Shown here piece after piece: positions 1 to 7,338 of a stretch of DNA of 64,000 nucleotides. The DNA is from Oscillospiraceae bacterium (GTDB lineage: Bacteria > Bacillota > Clostridia > Oscillospirales > Ruminococcaceae), in the NCBI GenBank assembly GCA_017550285.1, contig JAFZPP010000011.1, forward strand, positions 62,001-126,000, in the 5' to 3' direction. Numbering within the stretch: the stretch's first letter is position 1; each line of letters opens with the position of its first letter. The notes below the pieces were generated by a model. That model had not been told where the DNA came from and did no database searches. It saw only the letters and a list, made by a program, of their open reading frames with translations. A program made the translations under genes and the position numbers.

Positions 1-44
1 GCTCCTTTTTTGAGATTGCAGGGCGCGGCGCGCCGTACTTCTAA

Positions 45-73
45 ATTATAGCACAGCGCCTGCGCTTTGTCAA
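45..73 (-). promoter_or_regulatory. Leftward promoter for a gene beyond the left edge
   Basis: On the minus strand TTGACA (68-73) is followed after 17 bp by TATAAT (45-50). A GGAG ribosome binding site lies within the last ten bases at the left edge, so a start codon should lie just outside the window. Confidence 0.7.
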
Positions 74-91
74 TGAAGCGCAGCCGTCCGG

Positions 92-120
92 TTGATTTTC
101 GGGTGAGATTATGCTATACT
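92..120 (+). promoter_or_regulatory. Promoter of the ECF sigma/anti-sigma operon
   Basis: TTGATT (92-97), 17 bp, TATACT (115-120). It lies about 100 bp ahead of the sigma gene and back to back with the leftward promoter at 45-73. This is a housekeeping-type promoter; I saw no clear ECF-type autoregulatory element. Confidence 0.6.
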
Positions 121-220
121 TAGGGCTGAAAGAAAAGTTTGAAAAATCTTTGTGATATTTTCCGGATTCGCGCGTCTGATAAATGAACGGCGAAAAAATC
201 AGCAGAAGGGAGGCAGCCGA

Positions 221-724
221 ATGGAGGACATCGAAGCGGCATACCGGCAGCATTTCGACGATGTATACCGGTTCCTGCGCGGACTGACCGGCAGCGAATC
301 GCTGGCGGAGGAGCTGACGCAGGAAACCTTTTTCTCCGCCATGAAGCATATCGGCGATTACCGCGGGGAATCAGAGCTTCGGGTCTGGCTGTGCTCCGTC
401 GGGCGGAATCTGTACTATTCCTATCTGCGGAAACAGAAGCATATCTCTGCCGATGAGATTCCGGAGGATGCCTGCGCACAGGAAGCCGACCTGACCGAGC
501 TGATTGCCGATAAAGAGCTCGCCATGCAGATTCACCGGATTCTCCATGAGCTGCATGATCCCTATAAGGAGGTTTTCTCGCTGCGGGTTTTCGGGGAGCT
601 CTCCTTCCGCGAGATCGGCTCGCTGTTTGAGAAAAATGAACACTGGGCATGCGTGACGTTTCACCGTGCCAAGAAAATGATCCAGATGAAAATGAAAGGA
701 GCGGATCCGGATGCTGGATTGTGA
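221..724 (+). CDS. ECF-type RNA polymerase sigma factor
   Basis: A 167-residue sigma-70 family protein of the small ECF type, which redirects RNA polymerase to a regulon on an external signal. Region 2 occupies roughly residues 5-70 (AYRQHFDDVYRFLRG, then a QETFF motif and a W in the 2.3 helix). Region 4 is at about 105-160, with the helix-turn-helix around LSFREIGSLF. The ATG at 221 was chosen because GGGAGG lies 8 bp upstream; earlier in-frame starts lack a site. The gene overlaps the next one by 14 bp, the usual translational coupling of ECF sigma with its anti-sigma. The regulon cannot be read from the window. Confidence 0.88.
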   Translation: MEDIEAAYRQHFDDVYRFLRGLTGSESLAEELTQETFFSAMKHIGDYRGESELRVWLCSVGRNLYYSYLRKQKHISADEIPEDACAQEADLTELIADKELAMQIHRILHELHDPYKEVFSLRVFGELSFREIGSLFEKNEHWACVTFHRAKKMIQMKMKGADPDAGL

Positions 725-1667
725 AGTTGTCAAAGACCTGCTGCCGCTGTATACGGAGCAGATGGTCAGCCCGCATACTGAGGCGCTTGTCAGTGCGCAT
801 TTGCAGAGCTGTCCTGCATGTGCGGCGCTGCACCGTTCCATGACGGAACCGGAACCGGCGGTGCAGTTCAGCACGGACAGCGCACAGCAGTTTGCTGCCT
901 ATGAGAAAAAGCAGAAGCGCAAAACCGGCTTGAAGGTCGGCACCGTGCTGACCTTCCTGTTCGGCGCTGTCACCGCAGCCGTCGTATGGTTCCTGCGGAA
1001 AGCACTTGTCACCGTTCTGGCGCTGTCCTTCTGCATCCCGCTGCTGATGCTGGATTCTGCACTGGCTCGCGTCAAGGTCGATACCGACCCTGCACATTAT
1101 TCCGATTATATGTTTGATACAGCAAAACCGGAATACCGGCACAAGATCAGCGAAACAGACGAATCCATTTTCCCTGCAAAGCTGACAGACAATATGGACA
1201 TCAGGGAATACAAAATGGTGTACTATAATCCGTGGGACCCGCAGTATCTGAGCTATCTGACGGTACACTATTCGCCGGAGGATTATGAAGCCGAAACGAA
1301 ACGTCTGGCAGAATACGGCTGCGACTTTTATCAGGGCTCCTACGGCGTCACCGGTTTTCCGGGCGGCGAACCGCTTGCCGTTCATGCCGATGCCTACTAC
1401 GGCTATGTCTACGCAATCAATACGCCGAATGCGGAAAGCAACACGATCACCTACTGTGAGATCATCTTCTGCAATTATTTCATGGATCTGAAATATGAAA
1501 AGTATATGCCTGCCGAATATTTCCCGCTGAATTTCAACGCAAAAAGTTCAAACAGAGCAAAGCAGGAGCAATACGGAAAAGCGCACCCCGAAATGGACAG
1601 TCTGGTTCAGAACAATATCGAGCTGGAGAAATGGACAAGGGAAAACTGTCCGGAGTATCTCGAATAA
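711..1667 (+). CDS. Anti-sigma factor, zinc-finger (zf-HC2) membrane protein
   Basis: A 318-residue protein that probably sequesters the sigma factor encoded just upstream. The N-terminus carries the anti-sigma zinc motif: Cys4, then His30-x3-Cys34-x2-Cys37. Two hydrophobic segments at about residues 78-120 anchor it in the membrane, and roughly 200 residues follow outside or on the far side; this region resembles no domain I know and may be the sensor. The start overlaps the sigma gene (ATG at 711, with AAAGGAG just upstream). The sigma assignment is family knowledge; the signal sensed is unknown. Confidence 0.82.
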   Translation: MLDCEVVKDLLPLYTEQMVSPHTEALVSAHLQSCPACAALHRSMTEPEPAVQFSTDSAQQFAAYEKKQKRKTGLKVGTVLTFLFGAVTAAVVWFLRKALVTVLALSFCIPLLMLDSALARVKVDTDPAHYSDYMFDTAKPEYRHKISETDESIFPAKLTDNMDIREYKMVYYNPWDPQYLSYLTVHYSPEDYEAETKRLAEYGCDFYQGSYGVTGFPGGEPLAVHADAYYGYVYAINTPNAESNTITYCEIIFCNYFMDLKYEKYMPAEYFPLNFNAKSSNRAKQEQYGKAHPEMDSLVQNNIELEKWTRENCPEYLE

Positions 1668-1676
1668 GCACAGCAT

Positions 1677-1716
1677 AAAAGGAGAGAAGCCGCAATGGGT
1701 TTCTCTCCTTTTTTTG
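1677..1716 (+). terminator. Rho-independent terminator of the sigma operon
   Basis: A stem AAGGAGAGAA/TTTCTCTCCTT with a short loop, followed by seven T residues, begins ten bases after the anti-sigma stop codon. Confidence 0.9.
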
Positions 1717-1765
1717 CCGAGTATCCGCTATTTGATTAAATTATTAGAAAATATCGTAAACCTCT

Positions 1766-1794
1766 TGACTTCTTATTCATTTTGTGTTATTATC
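1766..1794 (+). promoter_or_regulatory. Promoter of the nrtR-pncB cluster
   Basis: TTGACT (1766-1771), 17 bp, TATTAT (1789-1794), about 30 bp ahead of the NrtR-like gene. The -10 box lies inside an inverted repeat that is a candidate operator. Confidence 0.75.
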
Positions 1795-1808
1795 ACTATA
1801 GAAATAAC
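1787..1808. promoter_or_regulatory. Candidate NrtR operator
   Basis: GTTATT (1787-1792) and AATAAC (1803-1808) form a perfect inverted repeat with arm centres 16 bp apart. It covers the -10 box and start point of the cluster promoter, where a repressor would block initiation. Assignment to NrtR is inference from position alone; I did not find a second copy upstream of nadA. Confidence 0.35.
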
Positions 1809-1824
1809 AGAGGAGGAAAACAGA

Positions 1825-2640
1825 ATGGATACCGAAAAAGAATTCCTGTCAAATTATCATATTGAGGATTATGAGCGCCCGTCCGTCACAGCAGACGTCG
1901 CTGCGTTTATGATCCGCACCGAGGATAAGACCAGCTACCGCAAAAATCCCGAAAACAAGCTGCTTCTGCTGCTGATCCGGCGCGGCGCACATCCCTTCAA
2001 GGACATGTGGGCGCTGCCGGGCGGATTCCTGCAAAAGGGCGAGACCGTTGAGGAATGTGCCCTGCGTGAGATTGCGGAGGAGACGACAGTCAAGCCGGTC
2101 TCAATCCTGCCGGTCGGCGTATTCAGTGAACCGGACCGCGATCCGCGCGGCTGGATCATCTCAAATGCATACGCCTCGATCATCAGTGAGGAATCCGTCA
2201 GACAGACCGGCTGCGATGACGCTGCGGATGCGCAGTGGTTTGCAGTCAGCTTTACCTGTTCCGCAGACGGAAACTATCTCCTGACGTTGGAATATGAGGA
2301 CATCCGGCTGGAGGCTGTCCTTGCGGCGGAGAAAACGCGCTTCGGGCGCACAACCTTCCGCATTCTCGAAAGCGGCGGTCTGGCATTCGACCATGCCGCG
2401 ATCATCGCCGCCGCATTGTCGGCACTGCGCGGGGAGGCGAAAAATTATGAAGCCGTATTCGATTTTCTGCCGGAGACCTTCACGCTGACCGCAATGCAGA
2501 AGGTGCAGGAAACGATTATGAATGTCTCCGTGCTGCCGGCAAATTTCCGCCGCATGGTCAGCGCATATGTCGAGGAGACTGACGAATATGTCCGCGGCGA
2601 AGGTCACCGTCCCGCAAGACTCTACAAGCGAAAAAAATGA
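1825..2640 (+). CDS. nrtR: NrtR-type Nudix transcriptional regulator
   Basis: A 271-residue protein with an N-terminal Nudix domain (about 15-175) and a C-terminal winged helix (about 195-271) with the FDFLPETFTL...FRR...RPARLY pattern of NrtR regulators. NrtR proteins repress NAD biosynthesis genes and release DNA on binding ADP-ribose or related nucleotides. The Nudix box is G67-x5-E73-x7-R81-E82-I-x-E85-E86-x-T88-V89, complete except Thr for the usual Gly, so residual hydrolase activity is possible. The start has AGGAGG nine bases upstream and a strong promoter. The family call rests on domain order and on linkage to a nicotinate phosphoribosyltransferase gene four genes downstream. Confidence 0.82.
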   Translation: MDTEKEFLSNYHIEDYERPSVTADVAAFMIRTEDKTSYRKNPENKLLLLLIRRGAHPFKDMWALPGGFLQKGETVEECALREIAEETTVKPVSILPVGVFSEPDRDPRGWIISNAYASIISEESVRQTGCDDAADAQWFAVSFTCSADGNYLLTLEYEDIRLEAVLAAEKTRFGRTTFRILESGGLAFDHAAIIAAALSALRGEAKNYEAVFDFLPETFTLTAMQKVQETIMNVSVLPANFRRMVSAYVEETDEYVRGEGHRPARLYKRKK

Positions 2641-2654
2641 ACGGAGGGATCAAA

Positions 2655-2975
2655 ATGGCACATACGAAGAAATGGGAAGCACGCACAGGCGGCGCGAATC
2701 AGCAGAAGAAAACCGGCTTCAAGCAGCCGACGCCCGGCTGGGTACATGTGGAATCCGGCATGAGCGGCTGCGAAAAGGAACTGATGTGCTTCGGCGTCAA
2801 TCTCTATGATTACAAATGGGAAAGCACCGGTCAGAAGGTGCGTGTGAAAGACCCGCTGCACGGCGAAATCCATGAGTTTCCTGTCACCGCGGTGACAATC
2901 AACGGCAGACGCCGCCTGTTCGCATTCGGCGAATACTGCATGTGCATTTTCGGTCTCTATGCATACCAATACTGA
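2655..2975 (+). CDS. Uncharacterised protein in the NAD salvage cluster
   Basis: 106 residues, no family recognised. It begins with a basic, Gln/Lys-rich stretch and has several cysteines (in CEKELMCF and YCMCIF) that could bind a metal, plus a likely beta-rich body. There is no signal peptide or membrane segment. The ATG at 2655 is preferred over the one at 2637 because GGAGGG (2643-2648) sits at correct spacing. It follows nrtR by 14 bp and precedes the radical SAM-Nudix gene by 18 bp, so all three should be on one transcript. A role in NAD or radical SAM chemistry is inference from position only. Confidence 0.75.
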   Translation: MAHTKKWEARTGGANQQKKTGFKQPTPGWVHVESGMSGCEKELMCFGVNLYDYKWESTGQKVRVKDPLHGEIHEFPVTAVTINGRRRLFAFGEYCMCIFGLYAYQY

Positions 2976-2993
2976 GAAACAGGAGGGCTTATT

Positions 2994-4904
2994 ATGAATT
3001 GCAGAGAAGTATTTGAAACGGGCTTGCTCTATCACCACTACGCAAACACCGCGTATCCGCTGACACCGCATTCCTTTATGCAGTACCGGCTGAACAACCG
3101 CGATGAAATCTATGACTTTGTCGTCAGCGAATGGCAGAAGACAGATGCACTGTCGCTGTATATCCACGTTCCGTTCTGCAAGCAGCGCTGCAAATTCTGC
3201 GAATACGTTGTTCTGGAGCATACCGATGACAATATCGAGGATGAATATGTCGATCTGCTGCTGAAGGAAATGCAGATGTATGCAGAGATTCTCAAGGGCA
3301 AGAGAATTGTCGGCTATGATCTCGGCGGCGGCACACCGGTAAAGCTGTCGGTGCGCAATCTCAAACGCATTACCGATGCCGTCAATACGCTGTTCAATAT
3401 CGAACCGGATACAGTATTCAGCGTGGAAACCACGCCCGTGATTGCAGCCAATGAGCCGGAGAAGATTCAGGCGCTTTATGACCTCGGCTACCGCAGAATC
3501 AGCATGGGCGTGCAGACTGTCTCCGAAAAGCTGCTGAGTGCGCTCGGCAGAGAGGGCTCCGCTTCGGTCTATGAAAAGGCGGTTGCAAATATCCGCAAGG
3601 CGGGCTTTCAGAGCTTCAATATCGACCTGATGTACGGCTTTCTTTATCAGACCGACGCCGATTTCGGCAATACGCTCCGTTATGCAGTCGGGCTTGCGCC
3701 GGAGCACATCACGCTCTACCGCAACCGCTATAAGGGGACGAAGATCGAGAGCGAGGCAGGCGGCGTGTCGATCTATAAGGCAGTATATCAGTATCGCCTC
3801 GCCTATTCGATCCTGACCGATCACGGCTATATCGCAAATGTCGGCAAAAATACATTCAGCAGAGTGCCGGACGATTACGGCACGAGCGACTACCTGACCA
3901 AGCGCGTGATTTACGGTACGCCGTATGTCGGCATGGGGCTCGGCGCGCAGTCCTTCGGCATGGATTATCTCGCCTATAATCTCGGCGCGGCGGAAAAGCG
4001 CATGGAGCGCTACAGAACCGCGATCCGCGAGGGCAGACTGCCGATTCAGGATATCTACCGGCTGCCGAAGGAGGAAAGCATTGCAAAAATGGTTTCCGTC
4101 GCGTTCTATTTTGCATTCGTCGATCTGGCGGCATTCAAGGCGCGCTTCGGGCTCGATTTCTGCGAATACTTCCGCGATGAAGTGGATTTCGTCCTGCAAA
4201 ACAAGCTCATGGAGCTGAAAGACGGCAGACTGTATCTGACGCCCCGCGGTGCGGACAATATCAACGGCGTGATTCCGCTGTTCTATTCGCCGCGCTCCAA
4301 GGAGGAGCTGAAAACCGCATTTGCCGCAAAATCGCTCGGCGAGGAGAATGATGAGCGGCTGTTCCTCGATGCCTATAACATCGACAATTATTTCCGCCCG
4401 TCGCTTGCGGTCGATATTGCCGTATTTGCGCAGCAGCCCGATGCAAAGCAGATTCTGCTGATCCGCAGAGGCGATCACCCCTATATGAATCACTGGGCAC
4501 TCCCCGGCGGCTTCCTGCGCAGCGATGAAACCCTTGAACAGGCTGCCGCAAGAGAGCTCCGCGAGGAGACCGGCGTGCAGAATGTCCGGCTGCTGCCCGT
4601 CGGCAACTACAGTGATGTGGCACGCGATCCCCGCGGCAGAATCATCAGCGCTGCCTATACTGCAACGGTCGATCCGGCAGAGGTTCATGTGCTGAGCGGC
4701 GACGATGCGATTGATGCAAAATGGTTTGCGCTGGAAGTCACGCAGGACGGCGGCATTTATATGCTGACGCTCCGCAATGATGCCAAAACGCTGACCGCAA
4801 CGCTGCAAATCACGCCGGAAGGCACCGAAATTCTTGCAAATGACGGGCTCGCATTCGATCATGCTAAAATTATACTTGACGCATACCGGCAATCTGCTGT
4901 ATAA
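2994..4904 (+). CDS. HemW-like radical SAM protein fused to a NrtR-like Nudix domain
   Basis: 636 residues. Residues 1 to about 440 resemble oxygen-independent coproporphyrinogen oxidase/HemW radical SAM proteins: Cys62-x3-Cys66-x2-Cys69 binds the 4Fe-4S cluster, followed by the DLGGGTP motif and an ETTPV strand. Residues about 455-636 form a Nudix hydrolase domain with an intact box near 505-527 (G-x5-E-x7-REL-x-EE-x-GV). This half aligns by eye along its whole length with the Nudix part of the adjacent NrtR (FL-x-YxIxxYxRPS start, DPRGRIIS, LAFDHA end) but stops where the winged helix would begin. The start is supported by AGGAGGG. No linker degeneration or frameshift is seen, so the fusion appears real. 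The substrate is unknown; an ADP-ribose or NAD-related compound is an inference. Confidence 0.8.
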   Translation: MNCREVFETGLLYHHYANTAYPLTPHSFMQYRLNNRDEIYDFVVSEWQKTDALSLYIHVPFCKQRCKFCEYVVLEHTDDNIEDEYVDLLLKEMQMYAEILKGKRIVGYDLGGGTPVKLSVRNLKRITDAVNTLFNIEPDTVFSVETTPVIAANEPEKIQALYDLGYRRISMGVQTVSEKLLSALGREGSASVYEKAVANIRKAGFQSFNIDLMYGFLYQTDADFGNTLRYAVGLAPEHITLYRNRYKGTKIESEAGGVSIYKAVYQYRLAYSILTDHGYIANVGKNTFSRVPDDYGTSDYLTKRVIYGTPYVGMGLGAQSFGMDYLAYNLGAAEKRMERYRTAIREGRLPIQDIYRLPKEESIAKMVSVAFYFAFVDLAAFKARFGLDFCEYFRDEVDFVLQNKLMELKDGRLYLTPRGADNINGVIPLFYSPRSKEELKTAFAAKSLGEENDERLFLDAYNIDNYFRPSLAVDIAVFAQQPDAKQILLIRRGDHPYMNHWALPGGFLRSDETLEQAAARELREETGVQNVRLLPVGNYSDVARDPRGRIISAAYTATVDPAEVHVLSGDDAIDAKWFALEVTQDGGIYMLTLRNDAKTLTATLQITPEGTEILANDGLAFDHAKIILDAYRQSAV

Positions 4905-4905
4905 T
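4876..4905 (+). promoter_or_regulatory. Internal promoter inside the fusion gene's 3' end
   Basis: TTGACG (4876-4881), 18 bp, TATAAT (4900-4905), overlapping the last codons and stop of the radical SAM-Nudix gene. It could drive the 4939 gene and pncB separately from nrtR. Confidence 0.55.
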
Positions 4906-4938
4906 ATACTTGGCTGACAGAAAGAGGGTGCATTTCCG

Positions 4939-5631
4939 ATGACGGATACGGCTGATTTTATCAGATATTATCACGGCAGGATTCTCGGAGAGATGAACGG
5001 CGTGTTTCTTGTGCATTACGGAAACGAAGAAGCCGTTTATTACGGCGTCGGAAGTATCGTGCATAACGCGAAAAGCGGCACAGAAACTCCGTCATTGCGC
5101 AGTGAAGATGCGGCAAACCGGTTCTGGGCAGACCGGATCAAAAACTTGCAGGCGCATCCGGAAACGATCACCGAATTTGTCAATCCGCCATACGCCGGCG
5201 ATCTGACGCCGCTGCCGCTTGACGAAACAAATTTTGCGGCACTGATGCAGCATATCAAACAGGAGAATGCGGACTGGAAGGTTCTGACGGTGTTTTCCGA
5301 TTTCCTGATTGCCAAACGCACACAGCAGATTCAGAACGACCGCTATGCAATCGTGACCTATCGGGAGCCCGCCCGCTTTGAGGGCGGACCGCCGCTCTGG
5401 GATCAGACGATCTCCAAGGATGATGCGGAAATCTACAGCCGCAATCTCAATGAGATGTATGCTTATTATCTGGCTCTGAAAGCAGAGGAGGATGCGCGCC
5501 GCCGTCTGGCTGCCGCACAGCGCGAACAGGAAATGCGCGAGCATCCCGAGCGTTTTTCACGAAAGCCAATCCCGAAGCGCAAACTGCGCAGGATGAAAAA
5601 ACGGCTGAAATACGAACATCCTGACACATAA
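4939..5631 (+). CDS. Uncharacterised 230-residue protein upstream of pncB
   Basis: No known family recognised. The N-terminal ~150 residues look globular (RILGEMNGVFLV, then SDFLIAKR). The C-terminal ~60 residues are strongly charged and helical, with runs of Arg, Lys and Glu ending in a basic tail (RKLRRMKKR), suggesting a nucleic-acid or ribosome contact, although this is a guess. There is no signal peptide or membrane span. It lies between the radical SAM-Nudix gene (34 bp) and pncB (29 bp). Confidence 0.72.
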   Translation: MTDTADFIRYYHGRILGEMNGVFLVHYGNEEAVYYGVGSIVHNAKSGTETPSLRSEDAANRFWADRIKNLQAHPETITEFVNPPYAGDLTPLPLDETNFAALMQHIKQENADWKVLTVFSDFLIAKRTQQIQNDRYAIVTYREPARFEGGPPLWDQTISKDDAEIYSRNLNEMYAYYLALKAEEDARRRLAAAQREQEMREHPERFSRKPIPKRKLRRMKKRLKYEHPDT

Positions 5632-5660
5632 CCCAATTCTTAACAGAAAGGATAATAAAA

Positions 5661-6854
5661 ATGAAACTCGAACCGATTGTGATTTCTTTGCTGGATACTG
5701 ACCTGTATAAATTCAACATGGATCAGGTCATTTTCCACAAGCACACCGATCTCTGCGGACAGTATTATTTCAAGTGCCGCAACAAGGGCGTTGTCTTTAC
5801 GCCGGAAATGGTGCAGGAGATCAATGAACAGATCGACCACCTCTGCACGCTCCGCTTCAAAAAGGAGGAGCTCGATTATCTGCGCTCGATCCGCTTCATC
5901 AAAAAGGATTATGTCGAATTCCTGCGCCTCTGGCACCCGATCCGTGATTACGTCACTGCGAAGCTCGATGAAAACGGTGAATTGCAGATTGTCGTAGACG
6001 GACCGCTGTTCTCGGCGATGCAGTTTGAGATTTATCTGCTGGAGATCGTCAACGAGGTCTATTTCCGGATGCAGTTTGATTATGACCGCCTGCGCAAATC
6101 CGCGGAGGAGCGTCTTGACAAAAAGATCAAGGCGATGAATGACGGTACCTATACCTTCAAATTTGCGGAATTCGGCTGCCGCAGAAGACTCTCCCGCGAA
6201 TGGGAGGATGTTGTGGTCAGACGCTTTGTCACCGAGACAAAGAACTGCGTCGGCACCTCGAATGTCTATCTTGCAATGAAGTACAATGTGACGCCGATCG
6301 GTACCTATGCGCATGAATTTGTGCAGATGTATCAGGGCATTGATTCGATCCCGCTCTCCTATACGAATCACTATGCCATGCAGGACTGGTATGACGAGTA
6401 TCAGGGCGACAACGGCACCGCACTGACAGACACCGTGACGACCGATCTGTTCCTGCTCGATTTCAACCGTTCCATGGTCAACAACTATACCGGCGTCCGC
6501 CATGACAGCGGCGATCCCTATGCATGGGGCGAGAAGATCATTGCACACTACAAAAAATACGGCGTTGATCCGAAAACAAAGCTGCTGCTGTTCAGCGACA
6601 GCCTCGATTTCGACCGCGCCCAGAAGCTCTATGACTATTTCTGCGAGAAGACGAAGGTCTCCTTCGGCATCGGCACCTTCTGCTCGAATGATACCGAGGA
6701 GACCGCGCTGAATATCGTCATCAAGCTGCAATATGTCAACGGCAGACCTGTCGCAAAGCTGTCGGATGATATCGGCAAGGCAATGTGCCGCGATGACGCA
6801 TATCTCGATTATCTCAAGCGCTCTGTCGCCTTCCGCGTGGAGAATGCAAAATAA
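5661..6854 (+). CDS. pncB: Nicotinate phosphoribosyltransferase
   Basis: 397 residues, the usual length for PncB. It joins nicotinate and PRPP with ATP to give nicotinate mononucleotide, the entry step of the Preiss-Handler NAD salvage route in the cytoplasm. Recognisable features are the LLDTDLYKFNMDQ start, the GTYAHEFVQMYQ segment with a His, the TGVRHDSGDPYAWGEK block and the DSLDF/GIGTF phosphate-binding strands. Start: AAAGGA upstream of ATG 5661. It lies in the cluster headed by the NrtR-type regulator, which in other bacteria controls exactly this gene. Confidence 0.93.
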   Translation: MKLEPIVISLLDTDLYKFNMDQVIFHKHTDLCGQYYFKCRNKGVVFTPEMVQEINEQIDHLCTLRFKKEELDYLRSIRFIKKDYVEFLRLWHPIRDYVTAKLDENGELQIVVDGPLFSAMQFEIYLLEIVNEVYFRMQFDYDRLRKSAEERLDKKIKAMNDGTYTFKFAEFGCRRRLSREWEDVVVRRFVTETKNCVGTSNVYLAMKYNVTPIGTYAHEFVQMYQGIDSIPLSYTNHYAMQDWYDEYQGDNGTALTDTVTTDLFLLDFNRSMVNNYTGVRHDSGDPYAWGEKIIAHYKKYGVDPKTKLLLFSDSLDFDRAQKLYDYFCEKTKVSFGIGTFCSNDTEETALNIVIKLQYVNGRPVAKLSDDIGKAMCRDDAYLDYLKRSVAFRVENAK

Positions 6855-6866
6855 GGGAGACCGCAT

Positions 6867-7259
6867 ATGACACTGAAAGATGTAAAAGAACAAAACGGCT
6901 GGCTGTTCTCTGAATGGCTGCTCGCCTACCCGACCGGCTGGGGTTCGATCTGTCAGGCAGCACGGCTGCTCTGGCGGAATCTGGTCAATCCGGAGATTCT
7001 GGTCGATGATGAGACGGTAAACATCAGCAGCGAGGATGCGATTCTGTCGCTGGCGGAGGCAGGCAGGCTGACAATCCGCGGCATGTCGGAGCAGCTCGGC
7101 GTACCGGTGATGCTTGCGTTTTTCAATCAGACCGTGACGGTCAGAGCAACGGTTGCCGGTGCGACTGCGGAGTTTGCGCAGGCGGATTACAAGCGCTTCA
7201 ATCAGTCCATGGGACAGTTTATGGATTCCGTTGAGATCGCCATGCACACGGCACGCTGA
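6867..7259 (+). CDS. Uncharacterised protein downstream of pncB
   Basis: 130 residues, no family recognised. It starts 12 bp after pncB with GGGAGA upstream of the ATG, so it is the last gene of the operon. It looks like a small soluble alpha/beta protein with no signal peptide, membrane span or metal motif. A role linked to nicotinate salvage is possible from position but unproven. Confidence 0.72.
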   Translation: MTLKDVKEQNGWLFSEWLLAYPTGWGSICQAARLLWRNLVNPEILVDDETVNISSEDAILSLAEAGRLTIRGMSEQLGVPVMLAFFNQTVTVRATVAGATAEFAQADYKRFNQSMGQFMDSVEIAMHTAR

Positions 7260-7294
7260 TCAGATCAGAACTGCCCGAATTTGCATCATAAAAG

Positions 7295-7333
7295 AGCCGC
7301 TTCAATCAGCGCCAATGTCTGATTGAAGCGGCT
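7295..7333. terminator. Bidirectional terminator between pncB operon and dockerin gene
   Basis: A perfect 15 bp stem (7295-7309 with 7319-7333). The leftward tail is TCTTTTAT and the rightward tail is T-rich, so it can serve both converging transcripts. Confidence 0.85.
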
Positions 7334-7338
7334 TTGCT

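Noticed and set aside
2622..4892. 756-codon open frame opposite the radical SAM-Nudix gene
   Set aside because: Exact antisense of a gene with clear motifs; composition is Ile/Arg/His-rich nonsense and no start signal is present.
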